Shown: positions 6,976 through 13,393, numbered from the stretch's first letter. The stretch is DNA of 13,427 bases from SFEL01 sp045603585 (GCA_045603585.1 JAZUMK010000056.1:1-13427), one strand, 5' to 3'. Numbers and translations are program-made. Notes: generated by a model not told the origin, from the letters alone.

Positions 6976-8070
6976 TTAGTTAAAATAGCTTTCAAGGTCG
7001 GGCAGCTCGTTGGTGTGGTCGATGGTCACAAGGCCGTCATAATAGGATACGCTCAGGTATATCTTGCCGTCTGTAGCCCACCATGCGTTCATGCTGAGCA
7101 TATCCTCCTCGCTCATGCCGAAATCGTAAAAGTCCTGGAACTTAAAGCCGTCTCCCTTAAGGGAATCTATCCAGCCCAGCATCTCATCCTCGGAGGTGCC
7201 GGAGATCTCTGTGCGGTATGAGGTCACTGCGCTTGCGGTGCCGCCGGGATAGGGTCTGAGGGAAGTGGGCCAGCCGTCGTGCTTGGCGTCAAACTGTGCA
7301 TTTTGCTCCTCGATGTTATCTATAAGCTCCCCAAGCTCCTGACCGCCACTTTCCTCGCCGGTAAGGGCTTCCATTCCCTCCATGAGAGCGGCAAGGTCAT
7401 TAAGCTCCTCAAGGCCGTATTCATCCCCGGAGGATGCCGCCTCGCCAAGGCCTGCCAATACTCCGAGGCCGCCCAGCAGACCGCCTATATCCGAGCTGCC
7501 GGATGAGCCATCTCCGCTGTCGGCCGGAGAGCCAAAGGCAGCCAGCGCTCCAAGGCCTCCAAGGCCTTCCTCCATAAGCTCTGCGCTTACTCCTGCTTCC
7601 TCCATGGCCTTCTTTGTGATGCCCCGTATTACAAGGCCGGCGATAAGGCTGAACACCAGCGCAAAGGCCATCATAATGAGGAAAGCGCGGGAAAGGTTGC
7701 GCTTGTTTATCTTTCTGCAGCCGCCGCAGGCCCATATTATGGCCAGTATAAGACCCACGATAGGTATGCTCATCAGCAGCATTGTGCCTACATAGCCCCA
7801 TGTGGTGATGGGAGCATAGGGACTGTTTGGGCCGGGGGCTTTGGTGTTTCTGCGGGAGGTTCTGTCCTCCTGCTGATAGTCATAGCTTTGCTGTCGCGGC
7901 TGTGGTGCAGGCCGCTGATACTGAGGCTCCGGCTGCTGATAAGCGGGTTGCGGCTCGGGCTGGGGAACAGGGGGCGTTTCGGGTGCGCTTTGCTGAGAGG
8001 CTCCGCATTCGGTGCAGAATCGCAGGCCTTCTTCCAGCGATGCGCCGCAGTTGGTGCAAAACTTTGCCAT
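6976..8070 (-). CDS. Zinc-ribbon membrane protein with a large extracytoplasmic domain (364 aa)
   Basis: An N-terminal zinc ribbon (C5, C8, C19, C22; KFCTNCG, RFCTECG) is followed by a Pro/Gln-rich linker (about 28-70) and two membrane spans (about 92-115 and 128-150) with a short basic loop containing CGGCRKINKR. The remaining roughly 210 residues are acidic and face outside or inside depending on topology. They hold Gly/Leu/Ala-rich repeats (GGLGALAAFG; IGGLLGGLGVLAGLGEAA) and then a C-terminal domain with HDGWPTSLRPYPGG, DEMLGWIDSLKGDGFKF and a closing beta-rich segment. The last part could be a small folded binding domain. The ribbon with two spans resembles the last gene of the operon. 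The ribosome site AGGAGGG overlaps the TAG stop of the lipoprotein gene, 11 bases upstream. No enzyme motif is seen. Confidence 0.88.
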   Translation of the reverse strand: MAKFCTNCGASLEEGLRFCTECGASQQSAPETPPVPQPEPQPAYQQPEPQYQRPAPQPRQQSYDYQQEDRTSRRNTKAPGPNSPYAPITTWGYVGTMLLMSIPIVGLILAIIWACGGCRKINKRNLSRAFLIMMAFALVFSLIAGLVIRGITKKAMEEAGVSAELMEEGLGGLGALAAFGSPADSGDGSSGSSDIGGLLGGLGVLAGLGEAASSGDEYGLEELNDLAALMEGMEALTGEESGGQELGELIDNIEEQNAQFDAKHDGWPTSLRPYPGGTASAVTSYRTEISGTSEDEMLGWIDSLKGDGFKFQDFYDFGMSEEDMLSMNAWWATDGKIYLSVSYYDGLVTIDHTNELPDLESYFN

Positions 8071-8081
8071 CGTAATCCCTC

Positions 8082-8495
8082 CTATTTCACTCTGGTATAT
8101 ACTGCGCCGTCAAAGGTGAGGGTATCGCCCTCCAGCTTGTAGGGAATGGTGGTGGATTCCTTTGCAAGGCCAAACATGGCGCTTACGGTTATCTTCATTT
8201 CGGTGTCGCTCTTTACGTCGTATTCAATGCTCATGAGCATATCCAGCCCTTCCATGGCCTCGTCCCATTCCTTGTCGGACATTTCCTCATCCGCAAGGTT
8301 TCTGAACATATCCTCGGAAAGGCCGTAGCGCAGCTTGCCATCCTTTGTGAACTCGATGCCTATGCCGTATTCAGTGGCGGTCTCTTCATCTACGATGTGC
8401 CAAGTGCCTACGATATCCTTTTTATTTGAGCCGCCGCAGGCGGTGAGGGTGAAAAGCAGAGCGAGTATAAGGGCAAATGCAAATATTTTCTTCAT
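8082..8495 (-). CDS. Small lipoprotein with a lipocalin-like/DUF5640-type domain
   Basis: This 137-residue secreted lipoprotein has a signal peptide, MKKIFAFALILALLFTL, followed by the lipobox L17-T-A-C20; cleavage leaves C20 as the lipidated N-terminus. The mature part begins with a Gly/Ser linker, then DIVGTWHIVDEE and a set of short strands (YGIGIEFTKDGKLRYGL, MKITVSAMFG, IPYKLEGDTLTFDG). The G-T-W start and the terminal EGDTLTFDG are typical of small lipocalin-like domains annotated as DUF5640 or similar. The middle contains an acidic helix (MSDKEWDEAMEGLDML). It is the only operon member without a zinc ribbon and the only one clearly outside the cell, so it may contact the outside domain of the next gene product. 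ATG is preceded by GGAGG, which overlaps the end of the upstream gene. Confidence 0.88.
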   Translation of the reverse strand: MKKIFAFALILALLFTLTACGGSNKKDIVGTWHIVDEETATEYGIGIEFTKDGKLRYGLSEDMFRNLADEEMSDKEWDEAMEGLDMLMSIEYDVKSDTEMKITVSAMFGLAKESTTIPYKLEGDTLTFDGAVYTRVK

Positions 8496-8499
8496 ATTG

Positions 8500-8790
8500 T
8501 TATTCCTCCATGTGATGTGATTGGATAATGTGCTTTATTTCTGCGCCGCAGGTGGGACAGTAGCGGGCGGAATCCGCCGCCACGGTATCGCATAAGGGAC
8601 AATAGGGATGATTTCTTTTATACAGGTCAAAAAGTGTATCCTTGGGAAGATGTGTGCCGCATTCCAGACAGTGGACAAGGGCGGAATCATTTGCTGCGCC
8701 GCAGCGGCTGCACACCTTTATCCGGCGCATTGCCTCCGGGCCAAAGCCGTAGCGGCGCATGCTTTCGGTACGGGTGCAGTTGTCATTCAT
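8500..8790 (-). CDS. Double zinc-ribbon protein (96 aa)
   Basis: A short basic N-terminus is followed by two zinc ribbons: C27/C30/C41/C44 (VCSRCG, HCLECG) and C64/C67/C78/C81 (YCPLCD, YCPTCG). The linker between them has a helix (DTLFDLYKRN). The tail is His-rich (HIIQSHHMEE), which could add a metal ligand. No membrane segment is present. The start codon lies inside the last codons of the upstream gene (AAATGAATGA), an 8-base overlap that implies translational coupling. GGAGG lies 9 bases before the ATG. The role is unknown; by analogy with double-zinc-ribbon proteins it probably binds another protein. Confidence 0.85.
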   Translation of the reverse strand: MNDNCTRTESMRRYGFGPEAMRRIKVCSRCGAANDSALVHCLECGTHLPKDTLFDLYKRNHPYCPLCDTVAADSARYCPTCGAEIKHIIQSHHMEE

Positions 8791-9160
8791 TTAATACCAC
8801 CTCCCCGTAGCGGAGCTTTTTGCCGCATTTTCGGCAATATCGTTCCATTGGTATGGCAAGCTCTCCGCAGGCCGGACAATAGGCCGGGGCTTCCTCCCAG
8901 GGAGAGCACAGTACGCAGTGGCCGGTGTCGGCGTTGTACATCACGTCACAAACCCATCTGCTGCACTGCTGACAGCGGTTGAAATGCCGTCTGCCCTGTT
9001 GTTCCCATGCAAGGCGAAGTTCCTCCTGAGGGGAGCTTTGGGCAACCGCTTCCGTAACGCATACCGCCGCGCCGGAAGCTTCGCAGAAAAACCTGAAGCG
9101 TATTCCGTTGCGCTCCGGCAGCCGTATATATCTGGCAGGCCTGTTGTTTGCTGATGCCAT
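8783..9160 (-). CDS. Zinc-ribbon and Cys-cluster protein, first gene of the operon (125 aa)
   Basis: The start chosen is the ATG at 9158-9160, with GGAGG five bases upstream; the frame stays open 14 codons further, but nothing supports an earlier start. The N-terminal domain (about 18-90) carries C26 and C34 and a cluster C63/C66/C71/C82/C85 (FNRCQQCSRWVC, then HCVLCSP). It is recognisably related to the 112-136 region of the 253-residue protein of the same operon. A C-terminal zinc ribbon follows (C95, C98, C109, C112; YCPACG, YCRKCG). The first CxxC of the paralogue is replaced here by C-x7-C (FFCEASGAAVCV), so that zinc site may be altered. As the first gene it follows the operon promoter region. 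Function unknown. Confidence 0.84.
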   Translation of the reverse strand: MASANNRPARYIRLPERNGIRFRFFCEASGAAVCVTEAVAQSSPQEELRLAWEQQGRRHFNRCQQCSRWVCDVMYNADTGHCVLCSPWEEAPAYCPACGELAIPMERYCRKCGKKLRYGEVVLNE

Positions 9161-9242
9161 AGCTGCCTCCTTTCCGATGCGGCACACAGGTGCTTGCTTC
9201 ATTCGGTTGCCGATGATAATATATAGAAATAAACAAATCGTT

Positions 9243-9272
9243 TTTTGCTCCTTTGTGGAAGACGGAGCAAAA
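9243..9272. promoter_or_regulatory. Inverted repeat in the divergent promoter region of the zinc-ribbon operon
   Basis: TTTTGCTCC (9243-9251) and GGAGCAAAA (9264-9272) form perfect 9-base arms around a 12-base spacer, 83 bases upstream of the first operon gene. It is not followed by a T-tract in the minus direction. Just downstream of it on that strand lies an AT-rich stretch with TATATTAT that could hold the -10 box, but no good -35 box is seen. It could be an operator or a hairpin in a leader RNA. Confidence 0.4.
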
Positions 9273-9378
9273 TGGCACTATATTTCATCGTTCGGATAAG
9301 CCTGAGAAAACAATCGAATAAAAAGATAAGTTCCCGTGTGCCGTGTATACATTTTTGCGGATATGGGTCCTGTTGTCC

Positions 9379-9425
9379 CTACCCCAAATATCAAAAAGGG
9401 TAGTAAAAGAAGAAATTTTTATAAT
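9379..9425 (+). promoter_or_regulatory. Putative activator-dependent promoter of the solute-binding protein gene
   Basis: A perfect TATAAT lies at 9420-9425, 41 bases before the start codon, with no recognisable -35 box at the right distance. Instead the inverted repeat CTACCC (9379-9384) / GGGTAG (9398-9403) is centred near 9391, about 41 bases before the expected transcription start. That is the usual place for an activator touching RNA polymerase. The regulator encoded two genes downstream is a candidate ligand; this is inference. Confidence 0.45.
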
Positions 9426-9466
9426 TTTTGTTAAAAAGAGGCGGATTTTTGCTCAAGGAGGAGTTT

Positions 9467-10819
9467 ATGAAAAGGATATTATGTACAGCGCTTGTCTTGC
9501 TGCTTGCGGCAGGACTTTGCGGCTGTGCCGACGGCGAGGTAAAGCTGGATCCAAAGGAGCCCGTTGTGCTTACCATGTGGCACAATTACGGCGGAGATAT
9601 GCAGCAGTCCATGGATTACCTTATAGATCAGTTCAACAGCACCGTTGGCCGCGAGCAGGGCATAGTGATAGACGTGACCGCCATATCCTCCAGCTCCGAG
9701 CTGAACGAAAGCCTTGCCATGATAGCCAACGGCGACCCCGGCGCACCGGATATGCCGGATATATTCACAGGCTATCCAAAGATCGCCCTGCAGTTTCAGC
9801 AGAAGGGCATGCTGGCTGATCTGGAGGAGTACTTTACGGCTGAGGAGCTTTCGGAGTACGTTGACGCATTTGTGGAGGAGGGCAGGCTTAGCGATGGGCT
9901 GTATGTGTTCCCCATAGCCAAGTCCACCGAGATACTGTACCTTAACCAAACCCTCTTTGACAGCTTTGCCGCAGCGATGGCAGTGGATGAGGAATTGCTT
10001 GGTACATTTGAAGGTATAGCTGAGCTTTCCCGGCTGTACTATTATTGGACGGATGCGCAAACCCCGGACATTCCAAATGACGGCAAGCAGTTTTACGCCG
10101 CGGATTCCTGGTTCAACCTTGCCGAGGTGGGCATGGAGCAGCTGGGACAAAGCATATTTGATGAGGCGGGCGCATTATACCTTTCAGGCCCGGGCTTTGA
10201 GCATATTTTCAATACGCTGTATACTCCCTGCGTTCAGGGTGGCTTTGCCGTATACGACGGCTATTCTTCAGACCTTTCCAAAACAGGGGATATAGTCTGC
10301 TCCACAGGCTCCTCCGCAGGCATACTCTTTTACGGGGATACCATCACCTATGAGGACGGCACCGTGGAGCAGGTGAAATACAGCATACTGCCATATCCGG
10401 TATTTGAGGGGGGCGAAAAGATAGCCCTCCAACGGGGCGGCGGACTGATGGTTGCAAAGTCGGAAGAAAAGAAAGAATACGCCGCAAGCCTGTTTATCAA
10501 GTGGCTTACGGCGGCTGAGCAGAATATGGGCTTTGTATCCAGCACAGGGTATCTTCCCGTAACAAAGCAGGCCTTTGAGCAGGATATGGCAGAGCACATC
10601 AAGCTGCTGCAGGATGAGCGCATACGCATGATGCTGTCGGCGGTGCTTTCCATGTACGATGAGTACGATTTCTTTACCGCTCCGAATCTTACCAGCCTTG
10701 ATGCGGACAGCAGCAATTTCGAAAGCGCCTTCAAGGGATTGATGACCCATGAAAGGATGAGATATCTGAACGGAGAAATTATATCCGCCGAGACAGCTTT
10801 AAGGGAATTTATAGGATAG
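9467..10819 (+). CDS. Extracellular solute-binding lipoprotein (sugar ABC, family 1)
   Basis: This 450-residue lipoprotein belongs to the family 1 periplasmic-type binding proteins that usually deliver sugars to ABC importers. The start is the ATG at 9467, preceded by AAGGAGG at five bases; an upstream TTG in frame (9428) lacks such a site. The signal peptide MKRILCTALVLLLAAG ends in the lipobox L17-C-G-C20. The mature part opens with VVLTMWHNYGGDMQQSMDYL, the typical first strand and helix with W-H-N. DMPDIFTGYP, VFPIAKSTEILYLNQTLFD and a late LPYPVFEGGEKIALQRGGG then KKEYAASLFIKWLT also match the family layout. No permease or ATPase gene is adjacent; instead a membrane-bound LuxR-type regulator follows 37 bases later, so it may serve sensing rather than, or in addition to, uptake. 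Confidence 0.92.
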   Translation: MKRILCTALVLLLAAGLCGCADGEVKLDPKEPVVLTMWHNYGGDMQQSMDYLIDQFNSTVGREQGIVIDVTAISSSSELNESLAMIANGDPGAPDMPDIFTGYPKIALQFQQKGMLADLEEYFTAEELSEYVDAFVEEGRLSDGLYVFPIAKSTEILYLNQTLFDSFAAAMAVDEELLGTFEGIAELSRLYYYWTDAQTPDIPNDGKQFYAADSWFNLAEVGMEQLGQSIFDEAGALYLSGPGFEHIFNTLYTPCVQGGFAVYDGYSSDLSKTGDIVCSTGSSAGILFYGDTITYEDGTVEQVKYSILPYPVFEGGEKIALQRGGGLMVAKSEEKKEYAASLFIKWLTAAEQNMGFVSSTGYLPVTKQAFEQDMAEHIKLLQDERIRMMLSAVLSMYDEYDFFTAPNLTSLDADSSNFESAFKGLMTHERMRYLNGEIISAETALREFIG

Positions 10820-10856
10820 ACAATAAATAAGAGAAAGGCAGAAAGGGGGTATCGGT

Positions 10857-12545
10857 ATGAAAATGCTTTGGCAGGCCATAATGCTGTGGAAAAGTGAGCG
10901 GCGCAAAAAAGGCACTACCCTGCAGCGCAGACTGATACTCTTCTTTATGTCCTCAACGGCGACGCTTATACTGTGCTTTGCCCTGCTGCTGATGGTATTC
11001 GGCATAAACGGCAGGGAGGAGACCGCCCTGCTGAATTACTTTGATACTGAGCTTGCAGGAATAGCTCAGGCGCTGTCTGATGACCTTGGGCGAATTTCGG
11101 TGGACGGTATAAACCTTGCGGAGAGCATATCCCGCCGCAGCGACGAGTTTTTCAGGGAGCATGGCATATGCGCGGAGGAATTGCAGGCACACCCCGAGCT
11201 GATAATTCCTTTGCTGAACGAGCACGCCACAGAGCTTATAGATATCACAGGATACCGCTCCTGCGGCGGTGCCTTTATTCTGCTGGATGCCACGGTAAAT
11301 CCTGACGGAGAAAACGCAGACTGCTCCCGCTCAGGCATATTCATAAAAAAGACCCAGCCCACCTCCACTCAGGCGGTAGGGGTAAAGCTGCACTATCTGA
11401 GGGGCCCTGCGGATATCGCCCGGCACAACGGCATACAGCTGTTGGGCCAGTGGAAGATGGAATTTGACACCCATGGTCAGGATTTCTTTTACAGCGTGAT
11501 GGAAACCGCACGGAACAACCCGAACCTGTCCTTGTCCCGCCTGTATTACTGGACAGGCAGAGTTACCCTTAAGGACAACAGCGAGGCAGGCTTTCTGCTG
11601 TGTGTGCCGTTACGCTGTGAGGATGGGGCAGTCTTTGGCCTGTGCGGCATAGAGGTCAGCGACCGTATGTTCAAGTCTTTGTATTCGCCCACTACTGACA
11701 GATACGAAAATGCCTTTGCTGTGGCAGCCCCTGCCGAGGGCGGCAGCCTCCTTACCTCAAACGGCATAATAGGCGGCAACTATTATCTGACCGGCAGCCG
11801 CATGGAGAGTGACCTTACCCTATCGGACAGCGAAAAAGGATTTTTGATATTCCGATCCGACGAGGAAATATACGGCGGCAGGGTGCAGAGCCTAAGGCTG
11901 TATCCCGCAGGCTCTCCCTATGAGAAGCAGCAGTGGGCGGCAGCGGTGCTGATGGATCAGGATGCCCTTAAGGCTGCGGTTGCGGGCAATTCGCTGTATC
12001 TGGTAATGATAGTGGCAGGGCTGCTTATCATCAGCATAATAGCCTCCATAGTAATAAGCAGGCACTATCTCAAGCCTGTTACGGAGGCGTTCGAAAGGGT
12101 ACGCAGCAGCGCATACCATGAAAGCGATCCTGCACCTTATCTTGAGATAAACGACTTTCTGGAGTTCCTTGCCCAGAAGGACAGGGAGCATGAGGCGGAG
12201 GTTCAGGAGCTTGACCGCAGGCACAGGCACGCAAAAAGCGAGGCGGACAAGGCGCAAAGCGAGCTTTCCCGCATAGCGGATAAAAAAATGCGGGAGATAG
12301 ACCCGGACAGCTTTGCCTTATTCCTTGAAAACCTCAAAACACTTACCCGCAAGGAACGGGAGGTGTTTGATTTGTACCTTACCGGAAAGAGCGCGAAGGA
12401 GATAGTGGAGCTCATGGGCTTTACAGACAACGCCCTCAAGTTCCATAACAAAAACCTATACAGCAAGCTGGGAGTCACATCCCGCAAGGAACTGCTGCTG
12501 TATGCGGCGCTGATGGGGCAGGAAAAGCGCAAGGGCGATGCATAG
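10857..12545 (+). CDS. Membrane-spanning one-component regulator with a C-terminal LuxR HTH
   Basis: The protein (562 residues) has a basic cytoplasmic N-terminus, span 1 at about 24-50, an outside domain at about 51-376, span 2 at about 379-402, a HAMP-like start (ISRHYLKPVTEAFERV), a charged coiled coil (about 438-480), and a LuxR-type helix-turn-helix at about 494-552. The HTH shows LTRKEREVFDLYLTGKSAKE, then ALKFHNKNLYSKLGVTSRKE, close to the family consensus. There is no kinase, receiver or ATPase domain, so the signal appears to pass from outside directly to DNA. The outside domain contains segments such as GFLLCVPLRCEDGAVFGLCG, which recall Cache-type sensor domains; this is tentative. 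ATG is preceded by GAAAGGGGG at about 8 bases. The gene follows the binding protein gene, its likely partner. Confidence 0.9.
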   Translation: MKMLWQAIMLWKSERRKKGTTLQRRLILFFMSSTATLILCFALLLMVFGINGREETALLNYFDTELAGIAQALSDDLGRISVDGINLAESISRRSDEFFREHGICAEELQAHPELIIPLLNEHATELIDITGYRSCGGAFILLDATVNPDGENADCSRSGIFIKKTQPTSTQAVGVKLHYLRGPADIARHNGIQLLGQWKMEFDTHGQDFFYSVMETARNNPNLSLSRLYYWTGRVTLKDNSEAGFLLCVPLRCEDGAVFGLCGIEVSDRMFKSLYSPTTDRYENAFAVAAPAEGGSLLTSNGIIGGNYYLTGSRMESDLTLSDSEKGFLIFRSDEEIYGGRVQSLRLYPAGSPYEKQQWAAAVLMDQDALKAAVAGNSLYLVMIVAGLLIISIIASIVISRHYLKPVTEAFERVRSSAYHESDPAPYLEINDFLEFLAQKDREHEAEVQELDRRHRHAKSEADKAQSELSRIADKKMREIDPDSFALFLENLKTLTRKEREVFDLYLTGKSAKEIVELMGFTDNALKFHNKNLYSKLGVTSRKELLLYAALMGQEKRKGDA

Positions 12546-12592
12546 AGGTAAATCCGGACAAAAAGCAGCCCGGATATACGATCATACAAAAG

Positions 12593-12630
12593 CGGCACAT
12601 TATCCAAACTCCGGACAATGTGCCGTTTCT
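12593..12630 (+). terminator. Terminator of the binding protein/regulator unit
   Basis: CGGCACATT (12593-12601) pairs with AATGTGCCG (12617-12625), with three more inner pairs (TCC/GGA), followed by TTTCT. It lies about 47 bases after the regulator stop codon. A smaller inverted repeat (ATCCGG 12552-12557 / CCGGAT 12570-12575) lies between. Confidence 0.75.
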
Positions 12631-12662
12631 GATTAAATGAGTATCAACTCACTGTTGACAAG

Positions 12663-12859
12663 CTACTGTACCTCCACATCAACCGCATTCATCCCCCCTA
12701 CCCACTTCATCTGATTTTCGGCTTTGAGTTTTCTGCAGTTCTTTCTTGCTTTTCCATCTCCTTCGCCAATAGAGTAAACATTTCTTTCACAGTTTCATTC
12801 AGAGCAGTAAGATAGCTGTTCAGCTTGCCTCTTATCGGCAAAATTGTGTAAAACGGCAT
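12663..12859 (-). pseudogene. tnpV: Frameshifted fragment of a TnpV-type transposon protein
   Basis: Two reading frames on the minus strand together resemble the C-terminal half of TnpV, a small protein of unknown biochemical role encoded in Firmicutes transposons and conjugative elements. From 12859 one frame reads GKLNSYLTALNETVKEMFTL and then LLAKEMEKQERT before stopping at 12707-12709. In another frame, from about 12740 on, the match continues as LKAENQMKWVGGMN and stops at 12663-12665. The switch needs a one-base loss (or two-base gain) around 12722-12742. The part before GKLN does not match, so only the middle-to-late part of the gene remains. No ribosome binding site and no intact start are present. 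The identification rests on remembered TnpV motifs (GKLNxYL, LKAENQMxWVGxMN), not on a search. Confidence 0.7.
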
Positions 12860-12865
12860 CACAGC

Positions 12866-12906
12866 AAAAAGAAAAGCCCCGAATCTTTAGAGATTCAGGG
12901 CTTTTC
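12866..12906 (-). terminator. Terminator of ssrA
   Basis: A 16-pair stem (12871-12886 with 12891-12906) closes a 4-base loop. The only irregular pair is a G-U wobble on the minus strand. It is followed on that strand by TTTTTGCTG. It begins 3 bases past the 3' CCA end of tmRNA. Confidence 0.9.
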
Positions 12907-12909
12907 TGA

Positions 12910-13257
12910 TGGTGGAGGCGAGGGGAGTCGAACCCCTGTCCGAAGATTGATCCCCGAAACCTTCTACGAGTGTAGTTGCTTTTTTAAAATTCCCCTTGCT
13001 GTGCGCCAAGCAACAGGCTTACAGCTCGGGTAGCCCCTGATACGTCAAACGGTACGAGGCGCTCCCGCAAGACGTTGACTGCTAATCGACGCTTCTATCC
13101 GAGCCGCAGTACTCTCGGTAGAAACGGCTGCTTTAATTAAGCAGCAACTAAATTTGTATTTTTGTCGTTTATTTCTAAACTTAGGGAGATTAAAGTGATT
13201 CCCCAACACTACTCGCTTATCTCGGTTCAGAACCCCCGTCGAAACCATTGCGCCCGC
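12910..13257 (-). ncRNA. ssrA: tmRNA (transfer-messenger RNA)
   Basis: This roughly 348-base RNA rescues stalled ribosomes by acting first as an alanyl-tRNA mimic and then as the message for a degradation tag. The 3' end shows a full T arm (AGGGG, loop TTCGACT, CCCCT), the acceptor strand CGCCTCC, discriminator A and encoded CCA (12910-12912). The 5' end reads GCGGGCGCAATGGTTTCGAC and then GGGGG, the conserved tmRNA start. The acceptor helix keeps the alanine identity pair G3-U70, but position 2 has a C facing C71. The tag frame ends NDKNTNLVAA with TAA at 13137-13139. The stop sits in the loop of a hairpin made by TTGCTGC and GCAGCCG-type arms, as usual for helix 5. The resume codon is not the usual GCA; GAA or ATA just before AAC are candidates. 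Promoter and terminator are both clear. Confidence 0.95.
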
Positions 13258-13277
13258 ATATATGAAGTTGCCCAAAT

Positions 13278-13306
13278 ATTATACTAATAAAATTAACTGT
13301 TGTCAA
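13278..13306 (-). promoter_or_regulatory. Consensus promoter of ssrA
   Basis: On the minus strand a perfect TTGACA (13301-13306) and a perfect TATAAT (13278-13283) are separated by 17 bases. The mature tmRNA 5' end lies 20 bases further on, leaving a leader of about a dozen bases for RNase P to remove. Confidence 0.9.
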
Positions 13307-13359
13307 ACAGAAATATTCGCAAAATATAAATATAATTGACAAAAAGAGATGTAGAAATT

Positions 13360-13393
13360 AAAAGAACCCTGAAGTTTGCTTCAAGGTTCTTTT
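13360..13393 (-). terminator. Terminator of a minus-strand gene beyond the right edge
   Basis: AAAAGAACCCTGAAG (13360-13374) pairs with CTTCAAGGTTCTTTT (13379-13393) around a 4-base loop. The single irregular pair is a G-U wobble on the minus strand and a C-A mismatch on the plus strand. The minus-strand tail is AATTTCT after the arm's own TTTT. It probably ends the gene whose stop codon lies just to its right. Confidence 0.7.

Noticed and set aside
9428..9466. Earlier TTG start for the solute-binding protein
   Set aside because: It would put a charged extension before the signal peptide; the ATG at 9467 has AAGGAGG at a good distance and starts a classic lipoprotein signal.
9479..10150. Minus-strand open frame of 223 codons opposite the binding protein gene
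   Set aside because: It is antisense to a confident lipoprotein gene and has no start signals.
12652..12657. TTGACA on the plus strand after the regulator terminator
   Set aside because: No -10 box follows at 16-18 bases and no gene starts downstream; it lies next to the tnpV remnant.
12910..13257. A tRNA gene or a repeated attachment site at the ssrA 3' end
   Set aside because: The T arm and CCA belong to tmRNA, and I see no second copy of its 3' end in this window that would mark an intact integrated element.
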